Assembly (NCBI RefSeq): GCF_033568475.1
Contig: NC_133122.1
Coordinates: forward strand, 146,582,861 to 146,646,860
Length of the DNA stretch: 64,000 bases
Direction: 5' to 3'
DNA from: Henckelia pumila
Taxonomy: Eukaryota; Streptophyta; Magnoliopsida; Lamiales; Gesneriaceae
The notes under the pieces were generated by a model. The model was given only the letters and a program-made list of their open reading frames with translations, was not told where the DNA came from and made no database searches. The translations under genes were made by a program, and so were the position numbers. Below are positions 1 to 11,500 of this stretch, piece by piece. How positions within the stretch are numbered: position 1 is the first letter of the stretch; every line of letters begins with the position of its first letter.

Positions 1-2100
1 TATGTAATTCAAATAAAAATGGAAGTAGATCGACTTTAAGATGAGAAGTTGGAATCGACATTCAGAATTCAGATTTTAAATTGAGATAAGGAGAAAGTTA
101 AAATTATATATAAGGAAGTTAACATCAATAAGAACCTAGTTTTATAAACCAACTAATTTAAGTTTAAGGTTATAAATGACTATGCTTGGTACTTCCGAAA
201 GGCCATTTAAGAAAACTCACCCTATAATATATCTATTATATTATTGAGATAGGTTTTGTTTTTAATTATAAAATTATTCTAATAAAGAATTCGAGATATG
301 TTATAATTTAGCTTCAAAAAAATATGATGATTTCAAAAGTAACATATAATTGTGTATGCGCATATAATTTATTTATTATTATATTTATTGATAACGAATA
401 TATATATCATATTACATATATGCTAGTTTCTTTGTACACACAATGTATGAATACTAATCATAATTGTAAAAGGTATTATTTTGTTATGATTTTTAAAATC
501 AATGTATTTAAGATGTTATATTGTGTAAATCTTATTAATTTGGGAAAATCAATGTATTTTAAGATATTGTATTGTTTAAATAAATTTTCCGAATGTGGAG
601 ATATTATATTAAAATCGACAACTTTAAAAACCTTTTTCATGATAATTTTTTATGTTATGAGTTATATTTAAAAATTAAAAAATATAGATAAAGATAAAAA
701 ATTATCAAGACATAATATATATAATTTACTAAAATAGGTTTAATTAAAATATTTAATAATTTTAAAAAATGGTATTTTTTGTTTATAAAAAATATTTTTC
801 ACACTAAAGTTAATTATTCTAAGCTCTTCCATTTTAATAACATATTAGTCATTTGCACGCGTTACATACTTGTACCGTTGAAATAATTATTTAAACATGA
901 TAATTTTTATTATTTTCAAATTAATGAATTTTAAAATTATTTTTTTTATCAAGAGTGATATACAAATTTAAAATTTAGAAAATAGATATAAATTTTAAAA
1001 ATATTTAAATAATTAAAAAGTGGATAATGTTACACCAAAATATAAAAAATAGTTACTCCAAGAGTTTAATATCTTATAACATATATCATAGTATAATGTA
1101 GAACAGTAGAAGTAATTAGGAGCAAGATATAAATAAAACGAAAAATAAAATTAATATTTGAATATATTAATTAAAAAGAGAAAAGCCATGTTTGGTTCCG
1201 TCGACCATATTTTTTTTTTAATTTTTTGTTTTTGAAGGATTCCGTCGACCATTTTGTAATGCCAAATAAATAACCCCGTTGAAATTATCGCCCATTGCTT
1301 CTGTATTTTATTAATTAATAATAATAATTAATTGGAAGCGGCTTAGTTCACATTGTCTCACGTTCCAAACTAATAATATATATCCATACTCTGTTTTGGA
1401 GAATATTTAACAATTATTTTAACATTGGAAAAAAAATCATATTATTATTATTAAAAGGTATGGTATGAATTTTATATCTATTCCAAAGCAGTCTAAAAGG
1501 AGTCACACCACTTATCTCCTTATTTTTCTAATTTTTGATATGTTCAAGTTCAACAATCTTTTATTTGAAGTAGCAACCGATCTTTTAGTAAAATCCTTTT
1601 TATACCACAGTGCTTTCTTAAATTTTTATTTGATTTCAGATCAGTTTGGATACAGAAGCTGTAACTTAAAAAAATGTTTAAATAATTTCAATTTTTAAAA
1701 GTGTTTTTATTTAAATTTTTAAATAGAAGTAAAAACAGAAGTTAAAAAACCAAAAATTCTAACCAAACACTTCATTTTTTTAAAAGAACATTTTTTTAAA
1801 AAATGCTTTGTTGAGTTGGCTCTTCACGTCTTAAAATATCTACATCTTATCAAAATTAATTAATTTGAAACAATCGTAAAAAAAAAACCAGGTCTCTTGA
1901 TCGATATCAACTATAAAAAATAAAATAATGGAATCAGGTTAAAGATCTATATGATAAAATTGACTCGAAGACTATCTCATAAAATTTTTATGTAAAAAAA
2001 AATTAGGAAGAGATTATTTATTTATTTATTTTTATATAAATAGATAAATGGGAATTTGATAGATGAAAACTTGCTAACAAAATATTGGGGGCGCACTCCC
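1..2100. other. AT-rich intergenic spacer
   Basis: Very AT-rich sequence upstream of the aminopeptidase gene. The open frames here are short and low in complexity, with no recognisable domain. A 13-base motif (ttccgtcgaccat) occurs twice, at about 1197 and 1240. The stretch at about 1900-1995 resembles a decayed end of the dispersed repeat described at 23735. Nothing else is supported. Confidence 0.6.
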
Positions 2101-2169
2101 CATCTTGGTAGCAAGAGAAACAAGATATGGTAGCAAGTAGTAGACTGATACTGAATTGGTAGCGACCTC

Positions 2170-2177
2170 TATAAATA
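2170..2177 (+). promoter_or_regulatory. TATA box of the leucine aminopeptidase gene
   Basis: TATAAATA lies 24 bases before the first in-frame ATG at 2201. Plant transcription usually starts about 25-35 bases after the TATA box. Transcripts from this box would therefore start at or after that ATG, which bears on which start codon is used (see the gene entry). Confidence 0.45.
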
Positions 2178-2200
2178 GCACGAGAGTGGCACGCTCTACA

Positions 2201-5200
2201 ATGGCCGCCATTAAAATTCTCTCTACTTCCCTCAATCTCATCGCTTCTACCTCTTATTCTTCTTCCTCCTCTTGTCACTATCGTTCTTGCCCCTCAGTTT
2301 TTGCCAAATTCGGATTTGCCCCCGTCTGGGACATTTCCGTTTCTATCCCACCAGTCTCGTCCAGAAGAGCGAAGCGAATGGCTCACTCCATTGCTCGTGC
2401 CACTCTCGGCCTCACTCAACCGAACAAGATCGACCCACCTAAGGTTTTCCTTCCATTGAAATGGTGTTGCTTGCTTTTTTTTTTTTTTTTAGTTTTTGTT
2501 TGGTAGTCTTTGATTGTATTCTGGAGCATCTGTAGAGTTTGCTCTCTATTAGTTTACTTTCGTAATGAATCTAGTGGGTAATTTTGTTTTGCAGATTTAT
2601 GATTATGATAGAGTTGCTTGCTCTTTTTTTTTTGCTTGTTTTGGCTGAAATTCTTATAATTTTTTCTTGATCTTTTTATTTTAATAATTCCAAATTAGAT
2701 TGGTTGTCTCTCTGTTTATGCAATATTTCCTGTGTTTGTGCTTCACATCTTAGTCAGAAATCGGTACCATGTTTGTGTTATGATACATGTATGTATGTGA
2801 AAAAACTTTTCTTTTGTTTGGGGGATTTTAATCTTTTCGGCATTACTTAGTTGGTTTTTTTTTTTTTTTTTTGAATGGTGTAAGATCTCTTTTGCTGCAA
2901 AAGAGATTGATTTGGTGGAATGGAAAGGAGACATACTCGCTGTTGGTGTCACAGAGAAGGATGTGGCCAAAGATGAGAATTCGAAGTTCAAGAATTTAGT
3001 CTTGCAAAAGCTAGACTCACACTTGGGTGGATTGTTATCCGAAGTCTCATCCGAGGAGGAATTTGCTGGAAAGAGTGGTCAGTCAACAATTCTCAGGCTT
3101 CCTGGTCTTGGTTCGAAAAGGGTTGGTTTAATCGGGCTTGGATCAGCTTCTGCTACTTTGGCTTATCGTGGTCTTGGTGAGGCTGTTGCTGTGGCAGCCA
3201 AGTCTACTCAGTCAAGTAATGTTGCGATCACACTTGCTTCTTCTGAAGGCTTATCTTTGGAATCAAAGCCAGCCACTGCTTCAGCAATTGCTGCTGGTAC
3301 CTTTGTTTTCCTTTGGTTCCTAGATATTACCCTGACACATGAAATTTTTTGTTTCTATTTTGGAAAAAGCTAGAATTTATGATGTTTTTCAAATATATAC
3401 AGGAGCTGTATTGGGAACTTTTGATGATAATCGGTTTAAGTCCGAATCAAAGACACCAGTCCTCAAATCTGTGGATATTATTGGACTTGGTACTGGAGCT
3501 GAGATTGAGAAAAAACTCAAGTATGCCGAAAATGTCTGTTCAGGAATCATTTTGGGAAAAGAACTTGTGAATGCCCCAGCAAATGTAGTCACCCCTGGTT
3601 AGTATCTTTTGCTACTGGTGTGTTTTCTTCGTTTTGAATCTTTTAATGTAATCAGAGGGCTAAGAACATGAATCCCAGTATCCACGGACATTTGCTCTCT
3701 GGAGATATTGTTTCCTTTGGACTTTTTTCTACAGTATTTTTTAATTGAATAATATTTTGGCCTTTATGGCATAGTATTTTTTTGTTACATTTCAGTATGG
3801 GGTTTTTTCAGGAGTACTTGCTGAAGAAGCCAAAAAGATTGCATCACAGTACAGTGATGTTTTTTCTGCAAAAATATTGGATGTAGAGCAGTGCAAAGAG
3901 TTGAAAATGGGTTCCTACTTGGCCGTTGGTGCTGCATCTGCTAATCCTCCACATTTCATCCATTTATGTTACAAACCTCCGAATGGAGAAGTCAAAACCA
4001 AGCTGGCCTTAGTTGGAAAAGGCTTGACTTTTGACAGTGGAGGCTACAATATCAAGACGGGAGCAGGCTGTATGATTGAACTCATGAAATTTGATATGGG
4101 TGGTTCTGCAGCAGTTCTGGGTGCAGCCAAAGCACTTGGCCAAATCAAGCCTGCTGGAGTGGAGGTTAGCCATCTTGACCTGATTCATGTGCATCTTTGT
4201 GTTTTCCATCTATTGCTGCCTATTATCCACATTGGCTATAAATCGGCCTATTTGCATAGGTCTTAGCAAATGACTCAAAACCTAATATTTTGTTATTTTT
4301 TCGCAGATTCACTTCATTGTTGCAGCTTGTGAGAACATGATAAGCGGGACAGGCATGAGGCCTGGAGACATTGTCACAGCTTCAAATGGGAAGACGATTG
4401 AGGTAAATTTTCATTTCTGCATGCTATGGATTAACCTTTTCTTTTCTGTTCAGTTTGTTGAATTTTAGAAATATTTTTACATCCATTTATGCCCTTGTTT
4501 ACAGAAACATTAATGTGTGTATGGGTTGGCTGGTTTTGAGATGTCTTTTTCATGGCATGCTTTGAACAGTTTTTTGTGCACGTGTAAACTAATTCCGAGT
4601 CTTCAGTCCGTTTGGAATAGGATGTATCTCAATTCACTGTGAATGTAAATACGAATAACTAATAAGTTTTTTTAAAAAAAGAATAACTAATGACTGTGCT
4701 TATTTGTACAAGTTTGTAAATTAAACAAATGTCGGGTTATGAGTTTGGTTTACTTGGCATTCTTAATCTAGTTTGGCACCATTTACTTATTTACCTATAA
4801 AAACACTTTCAAGGCTAGTTTACATGAGTACTACAGTTACTCTGATTGTTCCATGTAGATTTTAGTGTATGGACTGATAATAAAAATTAATATCAAATGA
4901 ACCTGTCTTTGACAAGAATTATTATTCTGACATCCTCCAACAAAACACGAGGCATTCAGTATGTGTAAGTACTTTCATTGGTGTTTTACATCTCTCTAGT
5001 TTTAAATGGAAATACTGAAGTCCTAGTTTCTATTTATTTTGACAAAAGGGTCTTTCTTGTTTGGTTCTCCTATCGTGTTCATACATTTGTATACACGATC
5101 CTCTCTGGTTTCGCTGGTCATTTCTCGATTAAATTCTCATCAATCCATGTTGCAGGTAAACAATACTGATGCTGAAGGAAGACTCACCCTAGCTGATGCT

Positions 5201-6914
5201 TTAGTATATGCTTGTAATCAAGGGGTAGAAAAGGTATACTAAACTATGTTTTATATGCATTCTCGTCCTTATGACACTTTTTGGGAAGATCTTTATCGTT
5301 TTCCTTCGCAGCTAACATCCTTTGTCCTGGAAAGATGCCTTAGTACCAACATTTTTATGACATTATGTAGAGTGATGGTTTCTTCTTCCTGTATTTGATG
5401 CTCCTAAACAGTGAATACATACTTGCTTATTTGAACTTTTGGAAGTTACACCAAGTATGGTGAGGGGAACAAATTGAAAATCAGGATGCTACTAATAAAT
5501 TGAACGTGCCCCTTTTTACCGAATCAGTTTTTATGTGACCTGAATGTTTTTACGGTCCAAGTTTCTATTTGCCATCAGACAAAATCACGAGGTTGTGTGG
5601 AGTATAAAAATCCCTTGATTTCTACACTAGACTTCGATGCCATAGCTTATTTTGATGCTAAGTGTTGCATCAAACATTTACTTGGTTTGCAGATAGTAGA
5701 TCTTGCAACGTTGACAGGAGCCTGCGTCGTTGCTCTTGGACCCTCTATTGCTGGTAAATTCGTTAACATCTATCTTATTCGATATGTTTTAATTGTTTTG
5801 GACTGGAGTAATATCGAGGAAAAAAAAACAAGATTGTTATTTGAACATTATATCAAATTACATTTGATTTATTTAGATAGCTGAGTGTAAATTTGTTTTA
5901 ACATATTGTGAGGGTATGGACGCCAAATGTTTCTGAACTAATGAGTACGTGGGAATACTGTCATACAGAAATCAGCGATATTTTTTTCTTGAATACTGAA
6001 AAAACAGGCATTTTTACACCAAGCGATGACCTTGCGAAAGAAGTCCTGGCAGCCTCAGAAATCAGTGGTGAAAAGCTTTGGAGAATGCCAATGGAGGAAA
6101 GTTATTGGGAGTCCATGAAATCGGGGGTGGCTGATATGGTGAACACGGGTGGTCGTCAAGGTGGTGCCATCACTGCGGCCCTTTTCTTGAAACAGGTCAG
6201 CACTCAGATGTTAGGAATTGTTTTCTCGTGCTTCCCCTCTAAAGAAAATAACGATTCATGATCTTTGATAAAAAAAAATAAAAGAGAATTGCATCACGAT
6301 ACATGGGATTGGAATATATTTAAAACAATGTAATACACTTACGTGGTGCATTATGTATGTGTTCAAGAAGAAGAATACTGCTTTATAATATGTGATAGGA
6401 TTGATTTTATCGCTCTATACTGCAAATTTTGCGGTTTGGTAGCAGGTCTCTAAAAAGACAATTATCTCGCTCATAAACATATCTGGGCTGGGCTAATTAA
6501 TATACGACAAGGTTACCTGATATTGTAATCATTGTTGATCAGCATGAAGCGAGCGTGTATCATTTTGGGAAGTCCAACAAGTTTTTTAATTGATACAACT
6601 TGTGAGCCTGATCTTGCAAAGATTCATTTAGATGATGCAAAACTAATTGCTAAGAGAGAGACGAAAAATATTTTGAAATGGAGGATGCTATGGCTTCTAT
6701 TGGCTGCTCCCCTGCCTCACCCAAGGGCGTATCGATTAGTTCTCTGTTTAAGTCAAGAAATCCGACTGTTTATTGTTTTCTACAGTTTGTTGATGAGAAG
6801 GTGCAATGGATGCATATCGACATGGCTGGCCCCGTTTGGAGCGACAAGAAGAAAAATGCAACGGGATTCGGTATTTCGACTTTGGTTGAATGGGTGCTAA
6901 AGAACTCTTTGTAG
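2201..6914 (+). CDS. LAP: Leucine aminopeptidase, peptidase family M17
   Basis: Nine coding exons: 2201-2443, 2885-3296, 3403-3597, 3812-4164, 4307-4402, 5156-5233, 5693-5753, 6008-6195 and 6786-6914. All junctions are GT-AG and in phase, giving 584 aa, a usual length for plant M17 enzymes with an N-terminal extension. The family removes N-terminal residues, often Leu, from peptides as a metal-dependent hexamer. Visible catalytic and metal-site elements are the [10 protein letters not shown] segment (Lys353, Asp358), KFDMGG (Asp378) and the family signature NTDAEGRL (Asp438, Glu440, Arg442). All key residues are present. The first 59 residues are rich in Ser, Ala and Arg and poor in acidic residues, as in a plastid transit peptide. 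Met60 (ATG at 2378) begins a sequence that resembles the start of cytosolic plant LAPs, so either start may be used. The 3' untranslated region is not delimited. Confidence 0.93.
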
Positions 6915-7600
6915 TTTGAGTTTCTATGTTGCCTGGCAGGAGATGCGTTTTTGAGAATTGATATTGATGCATTATTCTTGATTGGAAAATGCATACTTTA
7001 ATCGTTGTAAGAAATCCAGGCCATTGCCTCTCTTGGGCTTTTGCTTTGCGAGATTGGAAGGCCGGATGAGCCATCTTTGGCCTCTTTTTTCAAGTATTTA
7101 CTCCAGTGGAAGACAAGGGATGTAAAATACTCGGGAAAATTATATTCACCTAACATTTTTTTAATGCAATAATTTGATAGGCTGATATAATCCATATCTG
7201 AAATGAAAATTAATACTTTTAACATAAAAAAATTATTATTTTTTCATGAGGTTGATCGAGTAGGAAAATTGTCTCACAAAATGACACACCTAATAGTAGT
7301 TTTTGTGCATGATTTATGAGCAACTTATTGTCTCATTGATCAAGGTATTTTCCTAATCATCCTAATTTACAAGTATATAATATCTCTCCAATATTGATAA
7401 TTTACGGCGGCTAACAAATTAACTGACATTATACTCATTATTTATCGGCATTCTCCCTCAAGTTGATAAATTAAATAAATATTTATCGTTTTCAATTTGG
7501 ATAAACTTATTTGCAACAAAAGGCTACTAAATTCTTTGATATAGCTTCCGTATGCACACTCGTAGCTTGTTTCTAGTCCATCAATAATCCATGACAAACA
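6915..7600. other. 3' flank and spacer after the aminopeptidase gene
   Basis: It holds the probable 3' untranslated region and AT-rich spacer. The stretch at about 7235-7290 has a 'gtctcacaaaatga' segment like part of the dispersed repeat at 23735. No gene is visible. Confidence 0.5.
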
Positions 7601-7602
7601 AG

Positions 7603-7755
7603 GTAATGTCGTTGCCATCCGCAGGATACTACCCTGTGAGTGACGTGGCGAATCGTGATTGGGTAAAATCAGTGACCACTGATTTTACCCAATCACGATC
7701 CGCCACATCACCCATAGGGTACCACAGGGTAATACCTGTGGGTGCCATGTACTAA
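7603..7755. mobile_element. Foldback (MITE-like) inverted repeat
   Basis: Two arms of about 70 bases pair almost back to back around 7671-7676. The innermost 40 bases (gtgaygtggcg, atcgtgattgggtaaaatcagt and complements) match nearly perfectly. The outer arms match with a small gap around the shared 'accctgtg' segment. No clear target-site duplication was found. The form is that of a small non-autonomous foldback transposon. Confidence 0.6.
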
Positions 7756-8574
7756 ACCGACAAATGGACACTTGAGGATGATTTCATACCAACTCAAGTC
7801 TTAGTCGTCTTGGACTCTTAGTCTTCTCCCAATTTTCCTGTTATCAAGGCAACTCTCAAGTTATGAAACACTACGCATATTATTAACAAATTATTTTCTT
7901 ACACACGCTTTCTATTAACCATATATTCATTATTGTAATAGAAATTTGATGATGATGTGTGATTAGATATAGTTTGTTAATACATTCTTGTTGGTTTAAA
8001 CATCAAAACTTTTGTGAAACCATGGATTTTATTTTATGACACTGAGTCTTCTGCTCAACCGATGTTTGGGGTGTAAAAAGGAACATTTTTTTTTTGAAAA
8101 GTTTTTTTTTTTTTTGAAAGAGAGAGGAAGCGGACACGATTAATTGCTTCTAAGTGCCAAAAATGTAAAATTTAATACAAAGAAAGTCAAAAGAAAAAGA
8201 AAAATAAAAAATGTTGACAACAGCCAGTGAAACGTGTCTCTTCCCATGTGCCATTCGAACAGCGACGGAGCCCACATTTTTTGTCTTCGATTCAACTTGA
8301 TTCAACTCTACAAGACTAATTGCATTCACACCTTTTATGAAAAAAGTCTAAAAAACATAAAAATTTTTAAAATCGAGCACATTTATATCCTCTCATAAAA
8401 GTTTTTATGCTAATTTTAAAAAAATATATGGTGTAATATGCTATTAACAACTCCTGCAACGCGTTTGCTTTCTTTGTTTGCTTGCTTTTTTTCACTCCTC
8501 TTCCATTCCTCGATCCATGTAGGCGAGGAAACAACTTATCTCTCATTTTCTTGGATGAATCATCAGTAAGAACG
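7756..8574. other. Promoter and leader region of the EEP-fold gene
   Basis: This stretch lies between the foldback element and the start codon at 8575. It has AT-rich spacer with T and A runs, then a more mixed sequence from about 8215. The pyrimidine-rich segment just before the ATG is a likely 5' untranslated leader. No convincing TATA box was chosen. Confidence 0.35.
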
Positions 8575-11500
8575 ATGAGTGTTTCTTTGACTGTAATGAC
8601 CTTTAATCTTCTGGAGGACCAGCCAGAGGACAGTCCAAACTCATGGCAGAAGAGGAAAGAGTTATGTGTGACAGTGATAACCAGTTATTCTCCAATGATT
8701 CTTTGCACGCAGCAAGGTCATTATATGTGTGTGTATATCTATCTTAAGTAAAGATTCAACTTTTGATTTGGATCTTGATTGGTTTAAGAAGTTTCTTTTC
8801 TTGACTTTTGCTGATCTGGGCTTTCTTGACTTTACATTACGCGGATGGTTCGCTTACTTTTCTAAGTTGTTAATTTTTTTTACTTGTTTTGTGATCTTGG
8901 TGTGATTTAATGAGTTTTTCACTTTCTTTTTTACCCTTTTGCGTATGATTAGGTGTGAAGTCACAGTTAGACTACCTACAGCAATGCTTGCCAGGTAAAG
9001 CTTAAAATGGTTTGGTATTTATTTTCTAGTTAATCGAATCATTTGGTTGGTTATGAGCTTCAAAGTTATTTAGAATTTTTTCTTATTTTTCGGTTAAAGG
9101 AGGTTAGGGTTATGCCATTGTGTCCTTATCATTGGAAGTGGCCTAATTATTTTTTTCTCGAACTGATCAAATTATTTTTTTCTCGAACTGATCAAATTGG
9201 CTGAGGTTGGGAAGCTATCAGATTGTCTTGATTTTTACTTTTTTGGGTTGACATTGGTACACATTGGCAATTTTTTCTGTGTGTGAAACAAAGCTAGAAT
9301 GTATGAGATGACTTTACTTTCTTAGATGCCATGAGCCTTGTCAAGGCAGAGACGTTGGGGTTCGAGCAGAATTAGTGGCCTCCCCTCGAGCATTAACCAT
9401 ATTTAGTAGCTATCTGAGTGACTAATAATGTATTGTAGATGACTAGAGGTGTCTTCGTCATCGTGGGAATAAGGTTTTTTATGCAGATTATACATTGTTT
9501 TACCCGGGTTTACCATATTACAGTTGCATCTATTTCAGCTTAACTGTTTGCTAATAAACACGTGCAGTGGGTCTTATGTAATTTAATTTTACGCAACCTA
9601 CACTTTCTTTTCCATTATATCTTGGGGACAGGTATGCATGACTGATTCTGATCTAGAATGACATCCCTATTTTTTAGCTTATCTTCTATCGGCATTATCC
9701 AACTATTGACAAATAAATTATAGCATTCTACTGCCGATCGGAATTGCAACACTGAGATTTTTCATTCTTTCTCATTACATCAATGTAATCTTTGATAATA
9801 TATTGATGGAAATAACTGATTTGGCAGGGTCATCTACATGTTTCTGTTGAATCTCAAATTCTTGTGGAAATAAGATTATATTGAAAGACAACGATGTTAA
9901 GCACAACCATATCAAATGTCAACAATAAAGAACTATGAGACAAATGAGCTTAATTAGTGGCTATTCTGATAAATCAGAGGCAAAAAACATATCTGTTGTG
10001 ATAGCTTGTGCGTTAGGTATTCCTTTTCCTATCTATTCAATAAAATGGAGACCAACCAGAACATGTGAGTTGATGTGATATAATTCTTAAGGTCATGTCT
10101 ATCGACTTGGATTTTGTATTTTTATCTGGGAAGCTTCATCTGCTACATTGTTAGGAAATCCTCAAACACCATAGTTAGTAAATATGTGAGATCGATAAGG
10201 TGTCATGGGAATTTGAGGTAAACTTTAGAGTATGTATGTAGTGAACGTGTCTATGTCTGGATGATTTATTTCTTATGGAAGTGAATAGTGATTGGTTGGA
10301 TCGGGTCGTATGGAGCCATTGGTTCCCACCACTAGGACGGAAAAAAACAGCTTATGTTCATGGGAGGTGGAGATGGGTACCGATGATGGTAAGAGTGAGC
10401 CGAAAAAAAAGATGTCTAAGTTTTTAGAAATTTTTTTGTAAGAACTATCCAGCTCTTGCGGGAACCTTGTGTAAGAAAGATGTGGATTATTAGTGATATT
10501 TGAAAAATAGATTTAGTTTCTTTCTTTTGAGATATCAAAGGCATTCCTATTGATTTGAGACAGAATCTTGGAGAAAGATGGTTTTATTTGCTTTGAGTTA
10601 GTAATATTATCTTCTTGTATAAAGAATTTGAAAAGGAAAAAACAGAAACAATTTGCAGTATCTTTCACTCTTGTTATTAATGGTCTTTGCTCGTCTGAAA
10701 TTTTGATAAAAGGTACATTGATTCTCTTCTTCACACTCATGAGTTCATAAGGCTGTCTATACCTTTGTTATTAATTAAAATTCAAACTGCTAATTAACGG
10801 CCTATGTGTTAAGAAATTGGACTTGAACCTAATTCCATCCCAAAAGCTAGCTCAAGGGGGAGGGTTATATATTGAACTCTCAAGCACTCTATATGTGTGA
10901 CATCTCAACACTACCCTACACGCCCAAGAATGAAACGACTAGAGCGTGGAGATATTAATGGGCAGTCCAATTATAGGCAGTCCAACACATACGGTATGTC
11001 TGGGCTTTGATACCTGTTAAAGATGATGAACTTAGACCTAACTCCACCCCAAAAGTTAGCTCAAGGGGTGAGTGTTATACTTGTCTATATATTGAACTCT
11101 CAAGAATTCTATAGTGTTGAAGTACACAAAAAAAAATAGGGCATGCTAGATTCTACAAACGGATAGACATATCACTAGATTCACACCTGAGATTTTCTGT
11201 GAATAGCAGTCATATCTACCCCCTATGGTCCTTTTCTATTTGTAGGAGCAAATAAAAATTGTTCGGAGAGAGGGCTGCGAAACTGGATTTAAAAAAAATA
11301 CTAATTGAAGGGATGTTTCTTCAATCAACAAGTGCTAGGTTAATAATTCAATATATTGAGCATGTTTCCCATCTCTTCTCGAGAAAGGTGGGCTGTTATT
11401 AATTGATATTCATGGTTTAAATTCTCTCATTATTCACTTCAAGCTTTATTTGATATGGGAGTTATTCTTTTGATCGACAAGGTTATGAACAATTTGGAGT

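Noticed and set aside
324-671. 115-codon frame in the left spacer
   Set aside because: Extremely AT-rich, with biased residues (Ile, Tyr, Met, Cys), no homology recognised and no promoter context.
7603-7755. Long hairpin read as a transcription terminator
   Set aside because: Plant polymerase II genes do not use such terminators. The symmetry and size fit a foldback element.
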